Of a stretch of 13,782 nt of DNA, positions 1-6,059 are shown one piece after another. The stretch spans positions 1 to 13,782 of the forward strand of contig CAMKNF010000036.1 in assembly GCA_946414115.1 (NCBI GenBank), in the 5' to 3' direction. The notes beneath the pieces are model-generated. The model was not told the origin of the DNA, ran no database searches, and saw only the letters and a program-made list of their open reading frames with translations. This stretch comes from an uncultured Ruminococcus sp. GTDB lineage: Bacteria; Bacillota; Clostridia; Oscillospirales; Acutalibacteraceae. The first letter of the stretch is position 1. The number at the start of each line of letters is the position of its first letter. The position numbers were made by a program, and so were the translations under genes.

Positions 1-225
1 CGTCACGAAAAGCCTATTATAATATATAATGTAAAGGGCTACTACAATCATATGATTGCGATGATGGACAACGCAGTTAAAAACAAGTTTATGACAGACG
101 ACTGCAAACGCCTTTATTCCGTAGCCGACACGCAGGAAGAGGTTTTTGAACAGCTTGAAAACTACGTTCCCTTTTCATATAATAAGTATAACTTCGTTTA
201 CGAGGGGGATAAGAGCAATGGCTGA
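1..225 (+). CDS. LOG-family (TIGR00730-type) Rossmann protein, C-terminal fragment
   Basis: The reading frame is open from base 1 and stops at TGA 223-225, so only the last 74 residues are present; the 5' part lies off the contig. The fragment starts with KPIIIYNVKGYYNHMI, which fits the last beta strand and helix of LOG proteins (in relatives, KP-hydrophobic-N-x-x-G-[FY]-[FY]). It continues into KFMTDDCKRLYSVADTQEEV, matching the usual F-x-x-x-x-x-x-x-x-x-x-V-A-D-x-x-E-E-h ending. LOG proteins are cytoplasmic nucleoside 5'-monophosphate phosphoribohydrolases (cytokinin-activating in plants), often of unknown role in bacteria. The catalytic PGGxGTxxE motif would be upstream and is not visible. 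The 3' end overlaps the next gene by 8 bases, which suggests translational coupling. It is separated from the fibre locus by a terminator. Confidence 0.82.
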   Translation, partial: RHEKPIIIYNVKGYYNHMIAMMDNAVKNKFMTDDCKRLYSVADTQEEVFEQLENYVPFSYNKYNFVYEGDKSNG

Positions 226-391
226 CCGCTGTGAAATGTGCGCTCACTATGTTGTTGATGAGGAGTTCGGCGATTATTGCAGTATCGACCTCGACGAGGA
301 CGAAATGGAGCGTTTTCTCACTCAGAACGTAACCCAATGCCACTATTTTCAGCTATATGACGAATATAAAATCGTAAATAAGCAGATTTAA
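218..391 (+). CDS. Small four-cysteine protein, DUF6472-like
   Basis: A 57-residue acidic protein starting at ATG 218, with a purine-rich ribosome site (GAGGGGG, 202-208) nine bases upstream. An earlier in-frame start at 146 would lie deep inside the LOG gene and has no such site. Cysteines at residues 5, 8, 21 and 41, with His42 beside the last, form a CxxC-x12-C-x19-CH pattern that could bind zinc. The stretch LDEDEMERFLTQ and the ending YDEYKIVNKQ resemble the small DUF6472 proteins of clostridia, recalled from memory. No function is known for that family. It overlaps the LOG gene by 8 bases and is followed at once by a terminator, so it is probably the last gene of the upstream operon. 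Confidence 0.75.
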   Translation: MADRCEMCAHYVVDEEFGDYCSIDLDEDEMERFLTQNVTQCHYFQLYDEYKIVNKQI

Positions 392-409
392 AATTGTGAA
401 ATATTATTC

Positions 410-436
410 AAAAGGCACGATTTTCGTGCCTTTTTT
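410..436 (+). terminator. Intrinsic terminator after the DUF6472-like gene
   Basis: Perfect 11-bp stem: 410-420 (AAAAGGCACGA) pairs with 424-434 (TCGTGCCTTTT) across a 3-base TTT loop, followed by more T. The T-run 431-436 gives the poly-U tail. It lies 19 bases after the stop codon and separates the upstream operon from the fibre locus. Confidence 0.88.
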
Positions 437-785
437 GTTTTTATAAGAAATATAAATCGAAATGTTACATTGAAAAACATCATTTTATTACTATTATATC
501 TATCATTTTTATACATTCAAGGGTAAAATTTAATAATATATAGCAGTATTTATTCTTTTTGTGTAAAAAAGAGCAATTTTTGAACAGTAACAATACTTTT
601 TACATCTCTGTAATATGTTTAATTATTATGCACAAATCGGATCCACAAAGCTTGTGTAAATATACAAAATTCAAAAAACACGTTATAAAAATATTGATTT
701 TTCGACAAAGCTGGTATAAAATTGTTTTATCAAATAGTGAAATTATGGTTGTAATTATGCCAAATTTTATTCGGGAGTGTTCACA
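437..785. other. AT-rich intergenic region, no gene seen
   Basis: About 350 very AT-rich bases between the terminator and the first gene of the fibre locus. An open frame runs through part of it, but it has no ribosome site, has an improbable composition (Lys/Ile/Phe/Asn-rich), and overlaps the next gene. I see no tRNA, riboswitch fold or repeat array. The region holds a candidate promoter (694-720) and two copies of ACAAAGCT (645-652 and 705-712) exactly 60 bases apart. The first copy lies in a small palindrome, CACAA-AGC-TTGTG (644-656), which could be a regulator site. Confidence 0.6.
694..720 (+). promoter_or_regulatory. Candidate sigma-A promoter for the fibre locus
   Basis: A -35-like TTGATT (694-699) and a -10-like TATAAA (715-720), with a TG one base before the -10 (extended -10 form, TGGTATAAA). 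The spacer is 15 bases, shorter than the ideal 17, so the extended -10 would have to compensate. It would give a leader of roughly 60 bases before the ATG at 786. This is the best match in the gap, but AT-rich DNA yields such matches by chance. Confidence 0.35.
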
Positions 786-1598
786 ATGGGCTTTTTCAAC
801 AAGATAGTTGATAATATGGTCAGCGAAAAAGTGCCTCGTAAAAGGCGCAAAAGGCTGATAGTGTTTATAGCCCTCATTACTCTGCTTTCAATGACTACAG
901 CAACGGTTGCCTGGTTTACGGTAAATACCTTTGCAGGCGTTGATAATCTTGATATTAAAATCAGTATGAGCGCACAGCTAAAGGTAGGAATGGAAAATTA
1001 CGGCACCGACCTTGCAAAATATACAAAGGTAATCACCAACGAAATGGTAGACAGCTATCTTCAGAAGCATAACACAAGCCTTAAAGATACTGTTCTCGAT
1101 CCCGTAACAACTTCTGACGGTGTTAAGTTTACTAATCAGAGAGGCACGGTAAGAGAGGCAAATAAACGCTCCTACCTCGAATTTGAGTGTTACTTTATCG
1201 CTACCGAGGATATGTGGGTGCACCTTACAACCGAAAGCTCCAAGCAGGGCGAAGATGACGGCACAAAGGTTACAACAACCTCTACGGGTGCAAAGGCTGA
1301 CGTAGTAAATTGCGCACGAGTTGATTTTTCAACCGACAAAAACGGTACTGCAATTTATGAGCCGAACCGTGGAACTCCTGTCAGCGGACAGACTACATTC
1401 GACCTTCCTTCAGGTACAATGCAGTACAGCAACAGCACAAGGCTTTTCCATCTTGACCAGCTTACTCCCACAAAGGCAACAATCCGAATTTGGATTGACG
1501 GCGAAGACCCGCAGTGTGATGACGACGTTCAGGAAGCACAGCTCGGTGTTCAGCTCGGCTTTGTAGGCTGTGACGAAAACAACGTTCCCATCTCCTAA
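786..1598 (+). CDS. SipW-class exported TasA-like protein, first of the locus
   Basis: A 270-residue protein. ATG 786 is chosen because GGGAG (773-777) lies 8 bases before it; an in-frame GTG at 777 would sit inside that site. A basic N-region (RKRRKR, 18-23) leads into a hydrophobic helix (24-42) that ends TVA|WFT, the SipW-class cleavage pattern, so the mature protein should begin at Trp43. The body is Thr-rich. It holds an S-D-G-V-K-F and R-G-T-V-R-E-A-N-K-R-SY block (roughly residues 110-130) shared with three later proteins. Near the end is IWIDGEDPQC (Trp236, Cys244), the signature of all exported proteins here. Cys176 and Cys244 match a recurring cysteine pair. It probably acts outside the cell as a minor fibre or accessory subunit, comparable in gene position to TapA; that role is inference, as I cannot place it in a named family beyond the TasA/camelysin-like signal. 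Confidence 0.78.
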   Translation: MGFFNKIVDNMVSEKVPRKRRKRLIVFIALITLLSMTTATVAWFTVNTFAGVDNLDIKISMSAQLKVGMENYGTDLAKYTKVITNEMVDSYLQKHNTSLKDTVLDPVTTSDGVKFTNQRGTVREANKRSYLEFECYFIATEDMWVHLTTESSKQGEDDGTKVTTTSTGAKADVVNCARVDFSTDKNGTAIYEPNRGTPVSGQTTFDLPSGTMQYSNSTRLFHLDQLTPTKATIRIWIDGEDPQCDDDVQEAQLGVQLGFVGCDENNVPIS

Positions 1599-1619
1599 TT
1601 AGCGGAAAATTGCTAATTA
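1596..1619 (+). other. Stem-loop overlapping the stop codon
   Basis: TAATTAGC (1596-1603, which includes the TAA stop) pairs perfectly with GCTAATTA (1612-1619) across an 8-base loop. No T-run follows, so it is not a standard terminator. It may act in mRNA processing or protection of the 3' end of the first gene's message. Confidence 0.5.
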
Positions 1620-1650
1620 AAAATGCAAACTGAAAATTGATAATTAATAA

Positions 1651-1680
1651 TTGTTAATTGTTAATTGTTAATTGTTAATT
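1651..1680 (+). repeat. Seven-base tandem repeat (TTGTTAA)4
   Basis: Four perfect copies of TTGTTAA at 1651-1657, 1658-1664, 1665-1671 and 1672-1678, plus a partial TT. Degenerate AATTG/TAATT units precede it from about 1634. It ends ten bases before the GGAG ribosome site of the next gene, so copy-number change would alter the leader but not a reading frame. Confidence 0.9.
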
Positions 1681-1690
1681 CTAAACCGAC

Positions 1691-1694
1691 GGAG
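1691..1694 (+). promoter_or_regulatory. Ribosome binding site that sets a TTG start
   Basis: GGAG at 1691-1694 sits 8 bases before TTG 1703. The in-frame GTG at 1694 overlaps this site and cannot be served by it, so TTG 1703 is the preferred start of the next gene. Confidence 0.65.
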
Positions 1695-1702
1695 TGATTA
1701 AA

Positions 1703-2509
1703 TTGTTCGGAAAAAAGAAACCAAAAATTGAACAGCCCATTACTCCGGAGGAGTTGAGCCGTCTTAATGACAAGAAAATGGCAGATGCCCAAATTGAGCA
1801 TTTCCACGTTAAGAATGACTCTATTGACATTGTCAAGTACAAAAAGCGCAGAAAGATTTTGAGTGTAATCCTTACGGTATGTCTGATTATTCTCCTTATT
1901 CTTTTCATTGTATCAATGCTCTTAACCCAGTGGGGCGACCTTATCATCAGCGTTGATTCTCCTGCGGTAAAGAAAGGCATCATCTTAAGCGAGGATCCCG
2001 AGTTTAAAACTCAGAGTGCTTCGCTTTCTGCCAAGCAGGCTGACGATGTAACAAACATTACATATTCGTGGCTCCCGGTTGACCTTGATACAAGCAAAAA
2101 CGGCGAGCATAACGGCGACAACTACGTTGCATATACTTTCTACTGCAAGAACAACGGACAGGCTACTCTCGACTATGACGCAGTGCTTGAAATTACAGGT
2201 GTTGCAAAGTCAGCAGATGAAGCCGCAAGAGTTATGGTATATAAAAACGGAGAGCCGACTATTTACGGTAAGGGCAAGTACGATGACCGCAACACAGCCG
2301 AAACCGATTGCACAAAGTTCAATACCGACACCGAGGTAATGACAACCGCAACCGAGGACTTCAAGGTCGGCGATATTGACAAGTACACAATCGTTATCTG
2401 GATTGAGGGCAATGATCCCGAATGTATCGACGACATACGCAACGGACACATCAGAATGAGAATGTTGTTCAGCGTTCGTGACGACGAAACAACAGCACCC
2501 GCAAATTAA
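1703..2509 (+). CDS. Membrane-anchored TasA-like protein without a cleavage site
   Basis: A 268-residue protein from a TTG start. The first 51 residues are charged and presumably cytoplasmic, ending in YKKRRK. A strong transmembrane helix spans about 52-74 and is followed by TQWGDLII. The Trp (77) sits where its neighbours have A|WFT, but the residue before it is Gln, and small residues are absent from the -1 and -3 pattern. The helix should therefore stay uncut, leaving a type II protein with its body outside. The body has three cysteines (148, 203, 241) and the family signature IWIEGNDPEC (Trp233, Cys241) close to the C-terminus. I infer a membrane anchor or base subunit for the fibre, with an unusually long cytoplasmic tail that could contact the AAA+ or coiled-coil proteins. 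I do not recognise a named family for the body. Confidence 0.75.
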   Translation: MFGKKKPKIEQPITPEELSRLNDKKMADAQIEHFHVKNDSIDIVKYKKRRKILSVILTVCLIILLILFIVSMLLTQWGDLIISVDSPAVKKGIILSEDPEFKTQSASLSAKQADDVTNITYSWLPVDLDTSKNGEHNGDNYVAYTFYCKNNGQATLDYDAVLEITGVAKSADEAARVMVYKNGEPTIYGKGKYDDRNTAETDCTKFNTDTEVMTTATEDFKVGDIDKYTIVIWIEGNDPECIDDIRNGHIRMRMLFSVRDDETTAPAN

Positions 2510-2559
2510 TTTTGGTATTAAGCGTAATCATAAAATTGCGCTGAATATAAAGCAAAATA

Positions 2560-2579
2560 TCCCTATGGTGTTTTAGGGA
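2560..2579 (+). other. Small stem-loop before the main subunit gene
   Basis: TCCCTA (2560-2565) pairs with TAGGGA (2574-2579) over an 8-base loop. It is followed by CAAAAAATTATTTTTT and then the ribosome site at 2596. It could be a weak attenuator or a 5' stabilising hairpin; with a 6-bp stem and an interrupted T-run I would not call it a terminator. Confidence 0.35.
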
Positions 2580-2610
2580 CAAAAAATTATTTTTTAGGAG
2601 GAATTTCTCA

Positions 2611-3402
2611 ATGAAAACAACATCAAGAAAGAGATTATTAGTCTCTTCAGTAGCAATGCTCCTCGTAGCAATGCTCGCACTCGGAACCGCAACTTATGCA
2701 TGGTTCACACAGAATACATCAGCTACTGCTGACGGTATTACAGTAAGAACTTCAAAGACATCATCATTAAAGATTTCTGATGACACCCGTGCTTACGACA
2801 CAAGCTTTACTTACACAGATGTTCAGAATGTTATGTTACCATCTTCTTCTATCAACGGTGCAAACTGGTATTCTACAGTAGCTGACAATGACACAGGCGT
2901 TTCTACTTCTAACCCAACTGCTATAACACTGGACACTCCATCTAATCTTAATCAGAACAACAAGTATGTGTTCGTTGACCAGCTCAACATTCAGAACGCA
3001 GGTGAAGTTTCTGTAAAAGACATTAAGATTACAATGGCTAACTTCAATGCTCACAACTATCTCCGTGTTGCATTGGTTCCCGTATCTGCAAAGGGACAGT
3101 GCATTGATGTAGATGCTACTGCATTTAGGGCTAATGTATACGCTGCAGATGCTACTGCTTACAATCCTATTAAGGCTGACGGTTCTTACTCGACAGCAAC
3201 AGCAGACAAGATCACTCCTATTGCTGCAGGTACCACAAAGGTAATTACTATTTCTGATCCTTTGCCCGCAGGTCAGGAACTTCACTACAACCTTTATGTA
3301 TGGTTCGAAGGTCAGGATCCCGATTGTAAGGATGCAAATGCTGGCACAGGTGTTTCAAACCTCCAGTTCACTGTAGAGGGTACTCCTGTTTCTGAGGCTT
3401 AA
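2611..3402 (+). CDS. SipW-class TasA-like protein, probable major fibre subunit
   Basis: A 263-residue protein with the strongest ribosome site in the locus (AGGAGG, 2596-2601, 9 bases before ATG). The N-terminus is a classic SipW-class signal: basic SRKR, hydrophobic core 9-28, then ATYA|WFTQNTSATADGI, predicting mature Trp31. Bacillus TasA has a comparable site (WA|AFND) and forms fibres in which the N-terminal strand of one subunit completes the next. The mature body is compact and rich in Thr, Ser, Ala and Asn. It has a cysteine at 164 and the signature VWFEGQDPDC (Trp231, Cys239) near the end. Small size, a strong ribosome site and a position directly upstream of sipW suggest the bulk structural subunit, the counterpart of TasA. 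That is inference; sequence identity to TasA itself is low by eye. Confidence 0.82.
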   Translation: MKTTSRKRLLVSSVAMLLVAMLALGTATYAWFTQNTSATADGITVRTSKTSSLKISDDTRAYDTSFTYTDVQNVMLPSSSINGANWYSTVADNDTGVSTSNPTAITLDTPSNLNQNNKYVFVDQLNIQNAGEVSVKDIKITMANFNAHNYLRVALVPVSAKGQCIDVDATAFRANVYAADATAYNPIKADGSYSTATADKITPIAAGTTKVITISDPLPAGQELHYNLYVWFEGQDPDCKDANAGTGVSNLQFTVEGTPVSEA

Positions 3403-3450
3403 TTAACTTTAGCAGTTTAAATAGCGAAATTATTTGATATCCCAATGATT

Positions 3451-3454
3451 GGAG
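3451..3454 (+). promoter_or_regulatory. Ribosome binding site fixing the signal peptidase start
   Basis: GGAG at 3451-3454 lies 9 bases before ATG 3464. An in-frame TTG at 3449 would begin before this site, so ATG 3464 is preferred. Confidence 0.7.
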
Positions 3455-3463
3455 ACCCCTTGC

Positions 3464-4201
3464 ATGAGTAAAATTCTAAAAAGAATTGTTAATGTTTTTG
3501 TCGACATTATTGTCGTACTGATTCTGATGGTATCAATAATTGTTGTAATGCTGTCGTTAACTTCTAAATCATCAGGGGTTCCCAACATTTTCGGTACTGC
3601 ACCCTTAAGCGTTTTGACTGAATCAATGGAAGATACAATCAATCCCGGCGACCTGATTTTATGTTCGCTGACTGATATTGAGGATGAGTTTCAGAAAGGT
3701 GACATTGTAACCTTTCCCATTGAATTAAACGGAGAGAAGGTTTTAAACACTCACCGTATTGTCGAAGTAGTAGAAGATGATAACATTATATACTACAGAA
3801 CGCAGGGCGACAACGAAGAAACAAATCCCGAGCCGGATACGGATTTACAAACCTCGTCCACTATTGTGGCAAAATATACAGGCACGAAAATCCCCGGCTT
3901 GGGTAACGTATTAAGCTTTATCAGAACTCAGCTTGGATTTTTCCTCTGCATTTTGCTTCCTATGATTATTTTCTTTATCTATGAGGCTGTCAGGGTTGTA
4001 ATGAACCTTATGGCTTACAGTAAAGAAAAGGCATTTGAAGAAGCGCAGTCAGCTGTCAATAATTCTGAACTTACGGAAGAACAGAAGAAACAGGCGATTG
4101 AAGAATATCTTGCTTCTCTCGGACAGCAAAGCGGTAATGCGGGAAATGAGCCGGAAGTACAAACACCTGCCGACGGCAACAATACCAACGTTGAAAGCTA
4201 A
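3464..4201 (+). CDS. sipW: SipW-type (ER-type) signal peptidase I
   Basis: A 245-residue S26-family peptidase. An N-terminal membrane helix (about 10-32) is followed by the catalytic block LTESMEDTINPGD with nucleophile Ser54. The block NTHRIVEV has His97 where most bacterial type I enzymes have Lys, the mark of the SipW/ER-type Ser-His class. QGDNEE (Asp116) and the nearby Asp125 fit the third conserved box. A second membrane helix lies at about 157-173, typical of SipW. The tail from about 180 to 245 is charged and low-complexity and would be cytoplasmic; it is longer than I expect for the family. The enzyme would cut the A|WFT-type signals of the surrounding exported proteins at the outer face of the membrane. 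Its place immediately after the likely major subunit mirrors tapA-sipW-tasA in Bacillus. Confidence 0.92.
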   Translation: MSKILKRIVNVFVDIIVVLILMVSIIVVMLSLTSKSSGVPNIFGTAPLSVLTESMEDTINPGDLILCSLTDIEDEFQKGDIVTFPIELNGEKVLNTHRIVEVVEDDNIIYYRTQGDNEETNPEPDTDLQTSSTIVAKYTGTKIPGLGNVLSFIRTQLGFFLCILLPMIIFFIYEAVRVVMNLMAYSKEKAFEEAQSAVNNSELTEEQKKQAIEEYLASLGQQSGNAGNEPEVQTPADGNNTNVES

Positions 4202-4259
4202 AGCTTTACATTAATTATTTTAACAATTATTTGTCCCTATGCACATAGGTGCATCATTA

Positions 4260-4312
4260 GTAACGAAAGTATTTCTTTTCCGCTGATGTGCGGAAAAGAA
4301 ATATGAAGTTAC
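4260..4312 (+). repeat. Long inverted repeat with a perfect 14-bp stem
   Basis: Bases 4270-4283 (TATTTCTTTTCCGC) pair perfectly with 4290-4303 across the loop TGATGT. An outer 5-bp pair, GTAAC (4260-4264) with GTTAC (4308-4312), extends the structure past an internal loop. No T-run follows. The symmetry means it would fold from either strand; it might also be a remnant of a small intergenic repeat element. Confidence 0.75.
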
Positions 4313-4340
4313 ATTATTACGTTGCAATATTTATTGTAGC

Positions 4341-4360
4341 GAGCGACGCCCTCGTCGCTC
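4341..4360 (+). repeat. GC-rich 8-bp stem-loop
   Basis: GAGCGACG (4341-4348) pairs with CGTCGCTC (4353-4360) over a CCCT loop, in otherwise AT-rich DNA. It is reminiscent of dispersed intergenic palindromes in clostridial genomes and is followed by A-rich, not T-rich, sequence. It lies 26 bases before the ribosome site of the ATPase gene. Confidence 0.7.
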
Positions 4361-4400
4361 ATAAAAAATGAGGTAGATTTTTTTAAGGAGACGAAGTACC

Positions 4401-5939
4401 GTGGACACAGTATTTAAATTTCTGTTTGAATTTCTCGGTCAGTTTTTTGGCTCACTGTGGTCAATCATAACAGGATTGTTTACAGGAATAGGAGAGGCAT
4501 TTAACTTTCCTGCCTATATCAATATCATAAACGGCTATACCACTGAGCTTGGAGGACTTGCCTGGGGTATTGCAATTCTCGCCATAGTGCTTCTTGTTGC
4601 TGTGCTTGGACTTATTGTATGGCTCATTATCGTCGCCGTAAAAAAGTTTATCCGTTCACACCGCAGAAGAAAAGACACCGACTCCCTTGTAAAGGAAGTT
4701 CAGGCACTTAATAAAGAGGTAATGAGATTAAACCTTGAAAAGGACAAAATCCTTTCTATGAAGGTTTCACAAATCGGTCTTAACCCCAACGAAATTGCAG
4801 AGCTAACAGGCGAGGAGATTGAAGCTCTCAATAACGGTGAGGAAGAAGAAAATACAAACGAAACACGTTTCTACAAGCTTGCTGAAATTGATGAACTCTG
4901 GGCAGATTATGTACCTCCTGTATATAACAACGATATTACACTTCCAGAGTTCTGCGACCAGTTCCGTATGTTCGCTTGCTCACGTCTTGGTCTTTACTAT
5001 GACATTAAACTTATAAGACTTTTTGTTGCTTCTTTCGCTTCAACAAGACTTATTATCCTTCAGGGTATTTCAGGTACAGGTAAAACTTCACTTGCTTATG
5101 CCTTCGGTAAGTTTGTTAACAATCCGTCAATCATTGCTTCTGTTCAGCCTTCATGGCGTGACAGAACAGAGCTTTTCGGTTATTTCAACGAATTTACAAA
5201 GAAATTTAACGAAACCGAGCTTCTCCGTGCTATGTACGAGGCTTCTTACAACGAAAATATTTACGCAGTAATCCTCGACGAAATGAACATCGCACGTGTT
5301 GAGTATTACTTTGCAGAAATGCTTTCAATCCTTGAAATGCCGTCACGTGACGAGTGGGTTGTCGACATCATTCCAAACGCATGGCCTACCGATCCGAAGC
5401 ACATCAAAAACGGTCAGCTGAAAATTCCGCCGAATATGTGGTACATTGGTACAGCTAACAACGATGACTCTACCTTTGCAATTACAGATAAGGTTTATGA
5501 CCGTGCTATGCCGATTAACATTGATACTAAGGGTGTTGCCTTTGATGCAGAAGACACACCGCCGATTTATATCAGCTACAAGCATTTTGAAGATATACTT
5601 AACGAAGCAAAAGCTAAATATGTTGTTTCAGAAGAAAATATCAAAAAGATCGGACTTCTTGATGACTATGTTATTGAGCATTTCCGTATAGCTTTCGGTA
5701 ACCGTATTGTAAAGCAGCTCCGTGACTTTGTTCCTGCTTACGTTGGTACAGGCGGAACCGAGATTGACGGTCTTGACTATGTTCTCGCAAGAAAGGTATT
5801 CAGAAAGTTTGAGTCACTCAACCTTTCGTATATCAGAGATGAAATCGACGGACTTTGCGCTTATATTGACGAGTTGTTCGGCGAAGAAAATATGAATGAA
5901 TGTAAAGATTATCTGCGTATGCTCAAAAAGCTTGTATAA
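4401..5939 (+). CDS. Membrane-anchored McrB-like AAA+ ATPase
   Basis: A 512-residue protein from GTG 4401, with AAGGAG (4385-4390) ten bases upstream. The N-terminus has a hydrophobic, Phe-rich stretch (5-30) and a clear membrane helix (about 54-80), followed by KKFIRSHRRRK, which places the rest in the cytoplasm. A short coiled coil (about 93-120) leads to the AAA+ domain. Seen there are Walker A GISGTGKTS (222-230, Lys228), the McrB-type QPSWRDRTELFGYFN block, Walker B VILDEMNIARVEYYF (Asp293, Glu294), the sensor GTANNDDST (350-358), and DKVYDRAMP with Arg368 as likely arginine finger. These match the ATPases usually paired with DUF2357 proteins, as in the next gene. That family is known from McrBC-type restriction, where the motor is soluble. 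Here it is tied to the membrane inside a fibre locus. ATP or GTP preference cannot be read off. Confidence 0.88.
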   Translation: MDTVFKFLFEFLGQFFGSLWSIITGLFTGIGEAFNFPAYINIINGYTTELGGLAWGIAILAIVLLVAVLGLIVWLIIVAVKKFIRSHRRRKDTDSLVKEVQALNKEVMRLNLEKDKILSMKVSQIGLNPNEIAELTGEEIEALNNGEEEENTNETRFYKLAEIDELWADYVPPVYNNDITLPEFCDQFRMFACSRLGLYYDIKLIRLFVASFASTRLIILQGISGTGKTSLAYAFGKFVNNPSIIASVQPSWRDRTELFGYFNEFTKKFNETELLRAMYEASYNENIYAVILDEMNIARVEYYFAEMLSILEMPSRDEWVVDIIPNAWPTDPKHIKNGQLKIPPNMWYIGTANNDDSTFAITDKVYDRAMPINIDTKGVAFDAEDTPPIYISYKHFEDILNEAKAKYVVSEENIKKIGLLDDYVIEHFRIAFGNRIVKQLRDFVPAYVGTGGTEIDGLDYVLARKVFRKFESLNLSYIRDEIDGLCAYIDELFGEENMNECKDYLRMLKKLV

Positions 5940-5950
5940 TCCGGCTATAT

Positions 5951-5974
5951 AAGGGCGAACTCTGTTCGCCCTTT
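5951..5974 (+). terminator. Strong hairpin, possible partial terminator
   Basis: AAGGGCGAAC (5951-5960) pairs perfectly with GTTCGCCCTT (5964-5973) over a 3-base loop, eleven bases after the ATPase stop. The tail TAGTTAGTATTTTG is only moderately T-rich. It may end some transcripts and let others read into the coiled-coil gene, or work as an RNA-stabilising stem. Confidence 0.6.
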
Positions 5975-6059
5975 AGTTAGTATTTTGATTGCAGGTAATA
6001 GATCATATTGTTTTTAAGGAATAAATGTTGTGCTTTAATTAGATGAGGAGTATCACCCT

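Larger units (their letters stand above)
4202..4400 (+). other. 199-base gap with three stem-loops
   Basis: The gap between sipW and the ATPase gene has no open frame of note. It holds two mutually exclusive small hairpins (CCTATG-CA-CATAGG at 4236-4249 and TGCAC-ATAG-GTGCA at 4240-4253), a long perfect stem (4270-4303), and a GC-rich stem (4341-4360). None has a downstream T-run. I see no clear promoter. It may be an RNA processing or attenuation region dividing the subunit genes from the ATPase genes. Confidence 0.55.

Noticed and set aside
146..217. Upstream start for the small four-cysteine protein
   Set aside because: It lies well inside the LOG gene, has no ribosome site, and the cysteine-rich family-like sequence begins at ATG 218, which has one.
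777..785. GTG start for the first exported protein
   Set aside because: It overlaps the GGGAG ribosome site; ATG 786 is at the right distance.
559..807. Plus-strand open frame of 82 codons in the AT-rich gap
   Set aside because: No ribosome site, composition typical of random AT-rich DNA, and it runs into the well-supported gene at 786 in another frame.
1596..1619. Terminator after the first exported protein gene
   Set aside because: The stem is AT-rich and no T-run follows; kept only as a stem-loop.
2836..3285. Minus-strand frame of 149 codons opposite the major subunit gene
   Set aside because: A shadow of a Thr/Ala/Asn-rich gene; no ribosome site, and the protein has no sensible domain pattern.
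5985..6011. Possible promoter before the coiled-coil gene (TTGATT ... TATTGT)
   Set aside because: The spacer is 13-15 bases and the -10 match is poor; not better than chance in this AT-rich gap.
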